Below are positions 9,085 to 18,758 of a stretch of DNA of 58,276 nt, in pieces. The stretch is taken from assembly GCA_934120265.1 (NCBI GenBank), contig CAKOTU010000005.1, forward strand, positions 1 through 58,276. Direction: 5' to 3'. A program made the translations under genes and the position numbers. Each line of letters opens with the position of its first letter. Positions within the stretch are counted from its first letter, which is position 1. The notes under the pieces were generated by a model. The model was not told the origin of the DNA. It did no database searches and was given only the letters and a program-made list of their open reading frames with translations. The DNA comes from an uncultured Bacilli bacterium. GTDB lineage: Bacteria > Bacillota_I > Bacilli_A > RF39 > UBA660.

Positions 9085-9567
9085 TTAATTATTAATGTCT
9101 ATAAAATTTTCTATTAATTTAACCATATTTTTAGTATTACTCTTATATTTTTTCGGTTTAAAACTTTTTGCTTTTTTTATGGTTTTACCTAAAGCAGAAA
9201 AATCATCTACACTTAATATATACCCACTTTTTGTAAAATTTTCAATAATTTGTAACTGATGATCATTTGTATGCTCACCATATTCTTTTAATCTCGCTGC
9301 AGCAATTACCTTTTTATTATTTTTTAGTCCTGTTAAAATTGAAGAAACGCCACCATGGGTAATTAATAAATCACATTCACTTATTAGTTTTTCAAAATCA
9401 TCTTTAGGAATTAAATCAAACATTTCCATATCTGCACTATCATAAGTTGTACACCCCGCTTGAACCACTACTCTATCTTTTATATTTCCTTTATCAATTT
9501 GTTCTTGCACAGCATCAAGCAACCTTGTAAACGGTTTGTCCTGAGTACCTAATGTTACTAATATCAT
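9085..9567 (-). CDS. Alg13-like catalytic subunit of a two-component glycosyltransferase
   Basis: 160 aa, GT28 C-terminal half. It opens with MILVTLGTQDKPF and has the UDP-sugar site region LITHGGVSSI and EYGEHTNDHQ, as in Alg13/CpsG/PssE. The start at 9567 is chosen because it gives a canonical MILVTLGT N-terminus and overlaps the Alg14-like stop as TAATG. Together with the Alg14-like membrane anchor it should transfer a sugar to a lipid-linked glycan intermediate on the inner membrane face. Confidence 0.92.
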   Translation of the reverse strand: MILVTLGTQDKPFTRLLDAVQEQIDKGNIKDRVVVQAGCTTYDSADMEMFDLIPKDDFEKLISECDLLITHGGVSSILTGLKNNKKVIAAARLKEYGEHTNDHQLQIIENFTKSGYILSVDDFSALGKTIKKAKSFKPKKYKSNTKNMVKLIENFIDINN

Positions 9568-10037
9568 TAAAAGATCCACCCTCCGTAAACAGCTTTGGGA
9601 TATAGTTCTAACATACTTTCCCATTGCACAATAAATAAATCAGCAAATTTATATACAAGTCTTCCTGTTATCGTTTTAGTGTGTATGTTAGCAAAAGACT
9701 CAATAAAAATAATTTTTGAACCAAGCAATTTTCCTATACAGCACATCGGACCAGCTGTATGAGCTCCTGTTGTTATAATAAATTTAGGTTTGATTTTAAT
9801 ATATAAAATTAAAGATTTAAAACAATTATACAATAATTTAAAGGGATAAGTTAGTTTATGATCCTTTGTTCCATAAACCAAATAATTAACTTTATGTGGA
9901 TATTTGTTTTTTAATCCCATATTTGATTTTGTTTTTTCTGTTATAATATGAAAATCATATTTATTAAACATTTCTTTTAACTGTAGCATTTCATCCAAAT
10001 GTCCACCAGTGCTTGAAATAAAAAGAACTTTTGTCAT
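9567..10037 (-). CDS. Alg14-like membrane-anchor subunit of the same glycosyltransferase
   Basis: 156 aa with KVLFISSTGGHLDEM at the N-terminus, FIITTGAHTAGPMCCIGK and the terminal VYGGWIF, all typical of Alg14/CpsF/PssD proteins that recruit the Alg13 partner to the membrane. Start ATG at 10037 has ATTGGTGATATAA upstream. First gene of the operon Alg14-Alg13-(GT-C)-HAD-UbiA, which runs to the terminator at 5031. Confidence 0.92.
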   Translation of the reverse strand: MTKVLFISSTGGHLDEMLQLKEMFNKYDFHIITEKTKSNMGLKNKYPHKVNYLVYGTKDHKLTYPFKLLYNCFKSLILYIKIKPKFIITTGAHTAGPMCCIGKLLGSKIIFIESFANIHTKTITGRLVYKFADLFIVQWESMLELYPKAVYGGWIF

Positions 10038-10138
10038 TATATCACCAATAATATAATATCATATAAACCACTAAGAAACAAGAATTATAGATTAACATAA
10101 TAGTATTTTACACAGTATTAAAAATAATATTTATAAAT

Positions 10139-10169
10139 AACTAAAAAGATACTCAGTTTTGAGTATCTT
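10139..10169 (-). terminator. terminator overlapping the end of the LCP gene
   Basis: Stem AAGATACTCA/TGAGTATCTT (10146-10169) with loop GTTT, followed by TTTTTAGTT on the minus strand. The last codons and TGA stop of the LCP gene lie inside the hairpin. It is a sequence twin of the 5031-5072 terminator. Confidence 0.8.
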
Positions 10170-12045
10170 CTATGTTAGATTCTGTAGACCCACTTCCTGT
10201 ATTACTACCGTTTTCACTAGATTCACCACTACCTTCTGTAGTTCCTGTGCTTTCACTCGGTAATATTGGTCGTAACGGACTTTGTTCATCACTATTGCCA
10301 TTAATTCTTACAATGCATGTTGCTGTTTTATTTCCTATTTTAGCAGTAATAGTGACAGTTCCAGTCCTTATTGGTGTTATTTTACCATTATGTACACTAG
10401 CAATACTTGTATCACTAGATGACCAAATGACACTTTCAGTACTATTTGTTACAGTAGCACTCAATGTTGTTATTTCACCAACTTTTACAGTTATATCTTC
10501 ACTACTAAGTTTTATACTTGGTTCACTAGACTGAACGTTATTGCTGCTAGAACTTGAATTAGTACTTGAACTTGGAGTATTAATATTTGAAACTTTACTA
10601 TATGAACTTTCTCGAACTGCCCCACCTAAAATTTCTGATAAAGCTTGTTGTGCTTCTTTAATACTTGATTCATAAGGAACCATAACATATGCTTTTGAGC
10701 GACCGTAACTATATGTATAGTTATATGCATCACTACCATCTAATGAAATTGATTTTACAGTCCATTCTGGCATTTTATCTAATTGATATTTTGCTAAAGA
10801 TGTTATTTCTTTAGTACTCATATTAGTTTGAAAACTACCATTTATACTATCTAGTAATGAACTATATTTAGTTATAACAGCTGCACTAGAACATTTTCTA
10901 ATTAAAGCTTCTATAACAGCTTGTTGATTTTTGCCTCTTTGTCTATCACCCGAAGCAAAAGCTTTACGAGTACGAGCAAAATCTAAAGCCTGTTCTCCAT
11001 TCATATGATTATATCCTTTAGTGAAATTATATCCTGAATATGATTTAAAAGTGTATTCTGAATATACATCTATTCCATCTAAAACATCAACAATTTTAAT
11101 AACACTACTAAAGTTTACTTTAACATAATAATTTATATTGATACCAAGAAGGTCTTCAATTGTTTTAACTGACATATCAACCCCATATATACCAGCGTGA
11201 GTTAATTTATCATTATAACCTGTTGTACCGTGCAATTTAACATAATAATCACGAGGTATAGACACTAATAATATTTGGTTAGTATTAGGATTAACCGTTA
11301 CGACTATATTAACATCACTACGTGATACAGAACTAATTTTACCATAAGTATCAATACCGCTTATATAAATACTAAATGGTTCTTTCGTTACACTAACATC
11401 TTTTGATATATCTTCTGTTTTCATTTGAACAGAGAAACTATATATAACTCTAGTTAAAGACTCAAAATCTTCATTTATCTCTTTAAACATCTCAACATAA
11501 GAATCTTCAAGCATAATAACGTCTATATCTTTATCAAGTAAAGCATTTTCTAAATCTTGTGGAGTTTCAAAATCTTTATAATTCACACTTACTTTAGAGC
11601 TTAAATGTTCCTTTGCTTTAGTTTTTCCTTCACTTTGGTATGAAACTAAACCAACCTCCTTATCTTTTATGTCTTCAACTTTTTCATAAGCACTATCGTT
11701 TAAAACAATAACAGAATAATTTTCTGTCTTTTGATCAGACTTTCCTAGTCCACCCATAAAATTAATTGTTTTAAATAGATAAAAAGAACCAAATATACAT
11801 ACCAAGCACCATAATATATTTAAATTTATATATATAACACTACCTTTTTTCTTAAGCTTCTTAAAATATCCAAATAATATTATTAACGCATCAATTCCAA
11901 TAAATATTATAACAATGGGAATTAAATATTTCGTTGGAAGAATATTTAATACTATTAAAAGAATCGTTAATACTAAATTAAACAGTAATGTTGTTACCCC
12001 GACTATTTTTCTAACATTCCACTTCGCTTTTTTGCTTTTCTTCAT
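10153..12045 (-). CDS. LytR-CpsA-Psr (LCP) family cell-wall glycopolymer ligase
   Basis: LCP proteins attach lipid-linked glycopolymers to peptidoglycan outside the membrane. 630 aa. Three hydrophobic segments (about 10-110) precede an extracellular region resembling a substrate-binding fold (about 115-215). The LCP core (about 222-400) shows GIDTYG, SRSDVN, SIPRDYYV, DKLTHAG and ARTRKAF-x5-RQRGKNQQ. A Ser/Asn-rich linker leads to a BIG2-type Ig-like domain (about 510-580) and a low-complexity tail. The start at 12045 is chosen for AGGTGG 7 nt upstream; GTG at 12054 lies inside that SD. It sits between the Alg13/14 operon and the polymerase. Confidence 0.93.
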   Translation of the reverse strand: MKKSKKAKWNVRKIVGVTTLLFNLVLTILLIVLNILPTKYLIPIVIIFIGIDALIILFGYFKKLKKKGSVIYINLNILWCLVCIFGSFYLFKTINFMGGLGKSDQKTENYSVIVLNDSAYEKVEDIKDKEVGLVSYQSEGKTKAKEHLSSKVSVNYKDFETPQDLENALLDKDIDVIMLEDSYVEMFKEINEDFESLTRVIYSFSVQMKTEDISKDVSVTKEPFSIYISGIDTYGKISSVSRSDVNIVVTVNPNTNQILLVSIPRDYYVKLHGTTGYNDKLTHAGIYGVDMSVKTIEDLLGININYYVKVNFSSVIKIVDVLDGIDVYSEYTFKSYSGYNFTKGYNHMNGEQALDFARTRKAFASGDRQRGKNQQAVIEALIRKCSSAAVITKYSSLLDSINGSFQTNMSTKEITSLAKYQLDKMPEWTVKSISLDGSDAYNYTYSYGRSKAYVMVPYESSIKEAQQALSEILGGAVRESSYSKVSNINTPSSSTNSSSSSNNVQSSEPSIKLSSEDITVKVGEITTLSATVTNSTESVIWSSSDTSIASVHNGKITPIRTGTVTITAKIGNKTATCIVRINGNSDEQSPLRPILPSESTGTTEGSGESSENGSNTGSGSTESNIEDTQN

Positions 12046-12061
12046 TAATACCACCTATTTA

Positions 12062-12089
12062 ATTATAACACGTTATTTATTATTTACAA
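12062..12089 (-). promoter_or_regulatory. promoter of the LCP gene
   Basis: TTGTAA (12084-12089) and TATAAT (12062-12067), 16-nt spacer, on the minus strand. Confidence 0.65.
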
Positions 12090-12180
12090 GAATGTAAGAA
12101 ATATTATTTTTCTACTTTACAGCATCAAATTTTTATATTTTCAAATTTGACAAAAGTATACAAAACTAAAAAACTAGCAT

Positions 12181-12209
12181 TTGTCTTTGATAATCAGTTG
12201 TGTTATACT
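12181..12209 (+). promoter_or_regulatory. promoter of the Wzy-like gene
   Basis: TTGTCT (12181-12186) and TATACT (12204-12209), 17-nt spacer, just before AAAGGAGGTG. Divergent from the LCP promoter. Confidence 0.7.
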
Positions 12210-12225
12210 TTAAAGGAGGTGCATT

Positions 12226-13629
12226 ATGAAAATTACTAAAAAAACTTTTATAATTTTAATATTAAACATTATTATATTACCCTTATTAGGTAACGATCAA
12301 TTAAATACTTTTTTGCATATTTCTAAACTAGCAACCATTATAAATTATATTTTACCAATATCTTTATTTGGCTGTTTAATTTACGATAGCAAAGGGCAAA
12401 ACAAATATAAATTAAACATTATTAGCATATTATCGATGATATTTATTGTAATATTGTTTTTGTCATGGAATTTTTCTATTTGCAACAAAATATACAATAT
12501 TTCTAATTTTATAAAATTTAGTTTAATGATTTATTTTCTATATATAATAAATCAAATTGATTTTTCAGAAAAGCAAAAAAAAATAATTAACTATTCCATT
12601 ATATATCTTTTGATATTTGTATGCATTATAGGAATATTGCAATACATATTTAAATTAGGAATAAATTTAAATGGTATAGAAAAGTATCCCGGAGCAAGAG
12701 GAAGAATAAATTCTACTTTCTATATTGCAACAATATATGATAAATATCTATTAATTAATATCCTTTATTGTTTATTCATATTAAAAAATGATTTATTAAA
12801 TAAATATTTAGTAATTATAGCTTTCTGTCTTGCAAATTTAAATCTTTTCTTTACTTTTTGCAGAACATCACAAATTATAATATTAATTATTTATTTTATT
12901 ATGATAATTTATTTCTTTATTAAAAAACAAAGATTTATATCAATATTAATAATATTGATGATTTCACTCTCATTTGTAATTCCTGGGCAAAATTATCTAT
13001 ACAGTGCTACCGCTAAATACTTTGAAGATATTGTTGATAAAATAGATAGCAAAACGCATACTCAATTTTTGTCAACAATCACTAAACCTATTTTTAATAT
13101 TTTCATAATTAAAGTTGATAACAATTCTAGCTCAAATAACGGAAGTAATACTATAGAAAAAGATCCTAATAATAATGATGGACAAGAAAACGATATTCAA
13201 TTAATCGAGAATATAGATTATTCGTTAAGCAGTCGAAAATATTTTAAGTCAGTAGCAAAAAATATAATGACATCCAATCCTGTTTTGGGTATTGGAATTG
13301 GTTCTTATAATTACATATATGATAATCAAAATGCCAGTGATTATATTAGGGATAAAAGTTTTGACACCACATCAAGATATCTTTACCCTCACAATATGTA
13401 TTATCAATTAGGAGCAGAAATTGGAATCATAGGAATGTTTATATTTTTTATAATTATTTTATATTATTTATTAAAAAATAGAAATTTATTTTCTATTATG
13501 CTTCTTACAATTATCATATTGTCTTGTTATACAGAAAGCATATTCTATATGAAAGATGTGGCGTATTTCACTGTTTTAATTACTTCTTTATTTTCAAATA
13601 AAAACTTTAACAAAAAGGATAAGAATTAA
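12226..13629 (+). CDS. O-antigen ligase / Wzy-type polysaccharide polymerase
   Basis: 467 aa, about 11 membrane segments. The large extracytoplasmic loop (about 265-395) ends in NPVLGIGIGSYNYI and PHNMYYQLGAEIGIIG, the Wzy_C signature. It is the only plus-strand gene in the window. Start ATG at 12226 has a strong AAAGGAGGTG. It probably polymerises the repeat unit made by the glycosyltransferases at 13635-18756 and exported by the flippase at 18759. The convergent gene shares its terminator. Confidence 0.85.
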   Translation: MKITKKTFIILILNIIILPLLGNDQLNTFLHISKLATIINYILPISLFGCLIYDSKGQNKYKLNIISILSMIFIVILFLSWNFSICNKIYNISNFIKFSLMIYFLYIINQIDFSEKQKKIINYSIIYLLIFVCIIGILQYIFKLGINLNGIEKYPGARGRINSTFYIATIYDKYLLINILYCLFILKNDLLNKYLVIIAFCLANLNLFFTFCRTSQIIILIIYFIMIIYFFIKKQRFISILIILMISLSFVIPGQNYLYSATAKYFEDIVDKIDSKTHTQFLSTITKPIFNIFIIKVDNNSSSNNGSNTIEKDPNNNDGQENDIQLIENIDYSLSSRKYFKSVAKNIMTSNPVLGIGIGSYNYIYDNQNASDYIRDKSFDTTSRYLYPHNMYYQLGAEIGIIGMFIFFIIILYYLLKNRNLFSIMLLTIIILSCYTESIFYMKDVAYFTVLITSLFSNKNFNKKDKN

Positions 13630-13644
13630 TTTTCTTATCCTTTT
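13613..13644. terminator. bidirectional terminator between convergent genes
   Basis: AAAAGGATAAGAA (13613-13625) pairs with TTCTTATCCTTTT (13632-13644). It spans the stop codons of both the Wzy-like gene and the facing glycosyltransferase. Confidence 0.85.
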
Positions 13645-14756
13645 AGAATTTCATAAATCTTATTCATTATTTCATCATTATATTCTTTTATTTGAAATTC
13701 ATTATGTTCAAATTTCTTATTATTATAAAATTCTATTATTTTATCCTTCACTTCACTATTTTTGCATATAAATCCCATACCCTTAGGTGTACAATTTTCA
13801 AAAATTTCTTTAGATCCTGAGTTTATATTTGATATATAGGGTACGTTTAATATTAATCCCTCAATTAATATATTTCCAAAGCTTTCAAACTCTGACATTG
13901 AAAGTAATAAATTTGCTTGTTTTAATATGTTGTAAGGATTAATTTGATTTCCCAACATACTTATATAGTCATTAGCACCATAATTACAAATTAAGGCATT
14001 TAAAGCATGAAATTCTGGACCATCACCAAGTATATATAAATGTATTGTGGGATATTTCTTTTTAAGTCCTTGAACAATTGTTATAATTTTATCAAAATTT
14101 TTCGACTTTACCAATCTGCCTATAGCAATAATATTAAAATTTTCTTTATTTAAACTTACACTTGTAGACTGTTTGGATAACTCAATAATATAGTCTTCAG
14201 ATATGTAATTATGAATACAAATACTTTTATTTGAATCAACTTCAAAAAAATCATCAAAATTTTGTTTAGTATATTTTGAAACACAAACATAAGAATCAAA
14301 ATACTTAAATTTTCTTCCCATTAATTTATACATAAATTTATATAACATTTTAAATTTCTTAGTTTTAATGGCATTTTTAAAATCGTTATGAACCCAAATG
14401 ATCTTTTTCTTACTTTTTATAGAAGCAGCCACTAAATCGGTATAATTATCAAAACCATAATAAGCTATGGAGACATCATATTCTTTATTTATATTATTTT
14501 TATACATTTTTAATAATCTTTTAACTACAATATTTTTATTAATATTATATAGTTTTGTGTTTAAATTTATATTAGGAAATAAATTGTCATACAAAATAAT
14601 GTTAACCCTCTTATCAATTTTTTCTTCTAATTCACCCTTGTTCATAACCAATAAATCTATTTCATATTCATCAATCAATTTATTTACTAAAAATACTAAA
14701 GATGTTTCTACTCCACCTATTGCCAAATTTTTCGTTGTTATCAATAGTTTTTTCAT
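13635..14756 (-). CDS. family 4 glycosyltransferase
   Basis: 373 aa GT-B enzyme. The N-terminal NLAIGGVETSLVFLVNKL is the acceptor-side Rossmann start. The C-terminal half has NIIAIGRLVKSKNFD, LYILGDGPE, and LLSMSEFESFGNILIEGL with the E-x7-E-like nucleotide-sugar site. Its start overlaps the stop of the upstream GT2 gene by 4 nt (ATGA). Last gene of the wzx-to-GT operon; the acceptor is unknown. Confidence 0.92.
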   Translation of the reverse strand: MKKLLITTKNLAIGGVETSLVFLVNKLIDEYEIDLLVMNKGELEEKIDKRVNIILYDNLFPNINLNTKLYNINKNIVVKRLLKMYKNNINKEYDVSIAYYGFDNYTDLVAASIKSKKKIIWVHNDFKNAIKTKKFKMLYKFMYKLMGRKFKYFDSYVCVSKYTKQNFDDFFEVDSNKSICIHNYISEDYIIELSKQSTSVSLNKENFNIIAIGRLVKSKNFDKIITIVQGLKKKYPTIHLYILGDGPEFHALNALICNYGANDYISMLGNQINPYNILKQANLLLSMSEFESFGNILIEGLILNVPYISNINSGSKEIFENCTPKGMGFICKNSEVKDKIIEFYNNKKFEHNEFQIKEYNDEIMNKIYEILKG

Positions 14757-15706
14757 TTTTTTGCTCTTTTCATTAAGTAAATAAGCTTAGTAGGAAAATA
14801 ATATGAAATAAAAATATATTTTTTATTCCTGAAAGGTAGTTTTTTATAATATATATTATTTATAATTTTAGGAAATAATTTTTTAACTTTTTTTCTTAAA
14901 AGTGAAGCATTTCCAATTCCCTCTTTAAAATCACAAAATCTAAAAACTCCACCTTTTAAGAAACTATCTAAATAAATGTATTCAATTTCAGAATAGTATT
15001 TTTCTAAAAGTTCTTTATCTTTAAAATTTTTATACGTAATATCAACAGAGTCAAAAACATCTTCCAATTTTTTATTGTAACTTTTTTTACGAATCGAAGA
15101 AACATTTGAACAGTTATAATAATAAAGAGCTTCCGGAATCCTAATGCTTTTTTTTGATAAAGCCGCCAGTACTGGAACTATTGCAATATCTTCAAATAAT
15201 TTACCTTTCATAAATTCTAATTTGCTTTTTTTAAAAAACTCCAGATTATATAATTTACCCCAAGGGGCATAATTAGCTAAAATGGCATTTTTTATCTCAT
15301 CGTCAGTAATATAATTATAGACAATTTTATCGTTATCCTTATAATGCTCATAATAATCACAATATACAATATCTGCTTTTTCTTTAATTGCTATATTATA
15401 CATTTTATCAAGCATTGTTTCATTAATATAATCATCAATATCAACAAACATTACATACTTTCCTGAAGCAATCTTCAAAGCATTATTACGTGCGACAGCT
15501 TGCCCTGAATTTTGTTGATCAATTATCTTAATTTTTTTATATTTTTTTGCATATTCATCTAAAATTTTTAATGTATTATCCTTTGATCCATCATTTACAA
15601 TAATAATCTCAAAATTGCCTTTAAAATTCTGATTTAATATTGTATTTAAACACTTATCTATGTAAAGCTCTGCATTATATGCTGGTATTATTATACTTAT
15701 ATCCAT
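14753..15706 (-). CDS. family 2 glycosyltransferase
   Basis: 317 aa GT-A enzyme opening with MDISIIIPAYNAELYI, then IIIVNDGSKDNTL, the DxD-type YVMFVDIDDYIN and the acceptor-side KLFEDIAIVP. Basic C-terminus. It lies 6 nt downstream of the next GT2 gene and overlaps the GT4 gene by 4 nt. Substrate unknown. Confidence 0.93.
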   Translation of the reverse strand: MDISIIIPAYNAELYIDKCLNTILNQNFKGNFEIIIVNDGSKDNTLKILDEYAKKYKKIKIIDQQNSGQAVARNNALKIASGKYVMFVDIDDYINETMLDKMYNIAIKEKADIVYCDYYEHYKDNDKIVYNYITDDEIKNAILANYAPWGKLYNLEFFKKSKLEFMKGKLFEDIAIVPVLAALSKKSIRIPEALYYYNCSNVSSIRKKSYNKKLEDVFDSVDITYKNFKDKELLEKYYSEIEYIYLDSFLKGGVFRFCDFKEGIGNASLLRKKVKKLFPKIINNIYYKKLPFRNKKYIFISYYFPTKLIYLMKRAKK

Positions 15707-15712
15707 ATTGTT

Positions 15713-16639
15713 TTATTCTCCCTTATAAAATTCTTCGTTTTGTGAATAAACAAATTTCTTTAAGAATAATTTCATATATGTATTTATAACAAATTGTTTA
15801 AAATTTAACGAATAAATATTAGACAATATATTATCTTTTTCTATATAATCTATCTTGTTATCTAGGTCATCACCTTTTAATTCACTTATTTTATAAACTA
15901 GAGATCTATTAGAATAACTTAATATATATTTATTTTTAATATTTTTTTGATGATATTTGTTATGAAATATAAAATCTTCAACACGATTCTTTATTTTTTC
16001 GTAAGTTTTAGTTCCCATAATTCCTGTACCTCTTTGAACATAGTTATATCCGTTATAATTTATAACGCCAATATTTTTGGCTTTATCTAAAACTAATAAT
16101 GTTAAATAAAAATCTTCATGGATTTTTCCTTTAGGAAAGGTAAACTTATTTTTCAAATAAAAATCTTTTTTATAAGCATAAAGCCAAGCTGGTTCAACAT
16201 ACTTATTTAATAATATGCCTTTTACTGGATCACAAGTTAAATCAATATCATCATTTTTCAAAATTATTTCTCCATCTTCTGATACAACATTTAAGTTATA
16301 TCTAATAACATCATAATTTGACGTTTCAACTAAATTATTTATTTTTGCTAACAAATCTCTTTCTATATAATCATCCGAGTCTACATAAATGATATAATCA
16401 CCAGTAGCATAATCCACGCCATAATTTCTAGCATCAGATAATCCACCGTTTTCTTTTTCATAGTATTTAAATCTTTTATCTTTTAAAAATGGTTTAATTA
16501 TTTCTTTTTCATTTTGTTTTGAACCATCATTTACAATAATTGCCTCAAAATTTTTATAGGTTTGTTTTTTTATGGATTCTAAACATTTTTTAATATATTT
16601 TTCTACATTATATACTGGTATTATTATACTATATTTCAT
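15713..16639 (-). CDS. family 2 glycosyltransferase
   Basis: 308 aa paralog of the downstream GT2. Marks: YSIIIPVYNVEKYI, AIIVNDGSKQNEKE, YIIYVDSDDYIERD and GKIHEDFYLTL. Start ATG at 16639 follows a GGAGTG SD. Part of the same operon. Confidence 0.93.
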   Translation of the reverse strand: MKYSIIIPVYNVEKYIKKCLESIKKQTYKNFEAIIVNDGSKQNEKEIIKPFLKDKRFKYYEKENGGLSDARNYGVDYATGDYIIYVDSDDYIERDLLAKINNLVETSNYDVIRYNLNVVSEDGEIILKNDDIDLTCDPVKGILLNKYVEPAWLYAYKKDFYLKNKFTFPKGKIHEDFYLTLLVLDKAKNIGVINYNGYNYVQRGTGIMGTKTYEKIKNRVEDFIFHNKYHQKNIKNKYILSYSNRSLVYKISELKGDDLDNKIDYIEKDNILSNIYSLNFKQFVINTYMKLFLKKFVYSQNEEFYKGE

Positions 16640-16651
16640 TCTAACACTCCT

Positions 16652-17824
16652 TCAATCTTTATAGTTATTAATTATACTAACAAAATTTTGATAAAATTTT
16701 AAATAATCATATTTTTTAGACTCTAATAGATTGCTCTTTCCCATTTCATCACATTTTTCCTTATTTTGACATAGATAAATAATAGATTCTTTTAAATTCT
16801 TAATAAAATCTTTGTCTGTTTTTAAAATAATTGCACCATCCTTACAAATATATTCAGAAAGACCACCATTATTAGTAACTATCAAAGGTTTTCTCGAGGC
16901 CATTCCTTCTATTGCAGTAAGCCCTGCAGCTTCATTTCCGATAGAAGGAACACATAATACGTCTATCAATTCATAATATTTATATAAATCATGATTGTCA
17001 ATATAACCTGTAAATTGAACTTTATTTTTACATTCCTGTATCTCTTTTTCTAAATTTAAAATATATTCAGTTTTTCTAGCGTTAGCAAAATTAGAAGAAC
17101 CAACAATTAGCAATTTTATATGTTCATCATCAATACTTTTTACAGCTTTCACTAATTCTAAGACACCTTTAGCTTCTATAAGTCTACCACAATACAACAA
17201 AATAAAGTCATCTTTTTTAAACTGAAATTTATGAATTAATTTCTTTTTATTTTCAATATCACTTCTTTTAGTAAACTTGGACAAATCTATTGCATTTTTC
17301 AAGACATCATATGTATTTATATTTGAACTTTTTTTAAATTCTTCAGTTACATAATCACTTACGCCAATAACCTTAGAAAAGGTTTCATCAATTATTTTGT
17401 TGCTATACCATTCATGGTGAAGATGTAAGACCATTTTATTTCTATCAAAATGTTTTAATATCTTTTTATAAGATGCATACTCTCCACCTTCTGCTACAAT
17501 ATAATCAAAACATTCATTTTTTATCTTATTAATAACAAAATGATTATAAGTGCAATAATTTCTTTTGAATAGTTTATTCATTAATTTAAATATACTAGAA
17601 ATAAAATAATATCTTATATTTTTTTTAACATAAATAAACTTAGTATATTTATATTTTTTACTTAATATATATGCATGTTCATTGTAAGGCGCTACAACGG
17701 TTAATTCTAAATCATTGTATTTTTCATTAGCATTTATAATTAATGTAACTAGAGTTTCAATTGCTCCTCCTAAAACGTCAGGAACTGTCAATTTATTGGG
17801 AACTATCAAGCAAACTTTTTTCAA
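16652..17824 (-). CDS. family 4 glycosyltransferase
   Basis: 390 aa GT-B enzyme. LGGAIETLVTLIIN lies near the N-terminus, then FILLYCGRLIEAKGVLELV, LLIVGSSNF, and VPSIGNEAAGLTAIEGMASR, the donor site with its conserved Glu. It lies 8 nt downstream of the HtrL-like gene. Substrate unknown. Confidence 0.92.
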   Translation of the reverse strand: MKKVCLIVPNKLTVPDVLGGAIETLVTLIINANEKYNDLELTVVAPYNEHAYILSKKYKYTKFIYVKKNIRYYFISSIFKLMNKLFKRNYCTYNHFVINKIKNECFDYIVAEGGEYASYKKILKHFDRNKMVLHLHHEWYSNKIIDETFSKVIGVSDYVTEEFKKSSNINTYDVLKNAIDLSKFTKRSDIENKKKLIHKFQFKKDDFILLYCGRLIEAKGVLELVKAVKSIDDEHIKLLIVGSSNFANARKTEYILNLEKEIQECKNKVQFTGYIDNHDLYKYYELIDVLCVPSIGNEAAGLTAIEGMASRKPLIVTNNGGLSEYICKDGAIILKTDKDFIKNLKESIIYLCQNKEKCDEMGKSNLLESKKYDYLKFYQNFVSIINNYKD

Positions 17825-17832
17825 GTTATCAC

Positions 17833-18756
17833 CTACTCTAAACTATTCTTTTTAAACTTTTTCATAAATCTCTTTAAATACAAATAATTTCTTTTTTTTA
17901 CTCTTAGTCTATCTAAAAATTCATCTTTTTTTGATTTAGGGCATTGTTTCGTTTCTTTTACTGTTAAATTTTTATTTCCATAATCTTTAATTGGTAAAAA
18001 CCAACCACTTTGTTTTATATCAAATAAACTTGGTTCTTTTCTGGTAGCCATAATCATAAGCAATTGATCATCATCCATCAATCCTAAATCCAGTAATTCA
18101 ATCATTGCATTTTTTATTAAACAATAATGTTTTTCTGCCAGTTTAGAAGGAACTATAAAAGGTGAGCCAACAATATCAACTTCCATCGATTGAACTAGAT
18201 AAAAAATGGGTTTATCTGATAAATCATTAATGTTGAAATATGTGATTTTATTTTGATCAAAGTTATATTCCCAACTAAAAGCAAACTCTTCTGGATTAAC
18301 AAATACATCTCCTCCGTGATTGTAGCCAAAATCAATCCAAGCCAAAAATTCAGTATCAACACCTTGTTTAACAGCATCTGCAATACACCAAGATTTAATT
18401 AGCATTACGTAATTATATAACGCTTTGTTTTCTGGGGTTACTTCCTTATAACGATAGCTCAAAAAATAATCACTATTTTCTATTTCTTTCATACGACTAA
18501 AAATTTCTGGTTCTAGCTTCGTAATATCTTCTATAATAATTATTTTAGTTTTTTCTTCTAAACCAAACTCTTTTCTAATCTTTTTAACCTCTTTAGCCAT
18601 CTGCTTATCAGTATAAACAACTAAGTTATTTTTCATTCTTGCCCAAAATTTAAAATCATCTAAATACTTTTTGTTTGATCTAGCATAATCACCATAATCT
18701 TTCCTTCCAATATCAAAAAATGATGTTACTAATGTTATTTCTTTATTTTTCTTCAT
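17833..18756 (-). CDS. HtrL/YibB (WlaTC)-like putative glycosyltransferase
   Basis: 307 aa. ITLVTSFFDIGRKDYGDYAR at the N-terminus, then FWARMKNNLVVYTDK, ALYNYVMLIKSWCIADA and LAWIDFGYNHGG match the HtrL/YibB family found in polysaccharide loci. These are presumed glycosyltransferases of unproven specificity. The gene is two bases from the end of the flippase gene. Confidence 0.8.
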   Translation of the reverse strand: MKKNKEITLVTSFFDIGRKDYGDYARSNKKYLDDFKFWARMKNNLVVYTDKQMAKEVKKIRKEFGLEEKTKIIIIEDITKLEPEIFSRMKEIENSDYFLSYRYKEVTPENKALYNYVMLIKSWCIADAVKQGVDTEFLAWIDFGYNHGGDVFVNPEEFAFSWEYNFDQNKITYFNINDLSDKPIFYLVQSMEVDIVGSPFIVPSKLAEKHYCLIKNAMIELLDLGLMDDDQLLMIMATRKEPSLFDIKQSGWFLPIKDYGNKNLTVKETKQCPKSKKDEFLDRLRVKKRNYLYLKRFMKKFKKNSLE

Positions 18757-18758
18757 AA

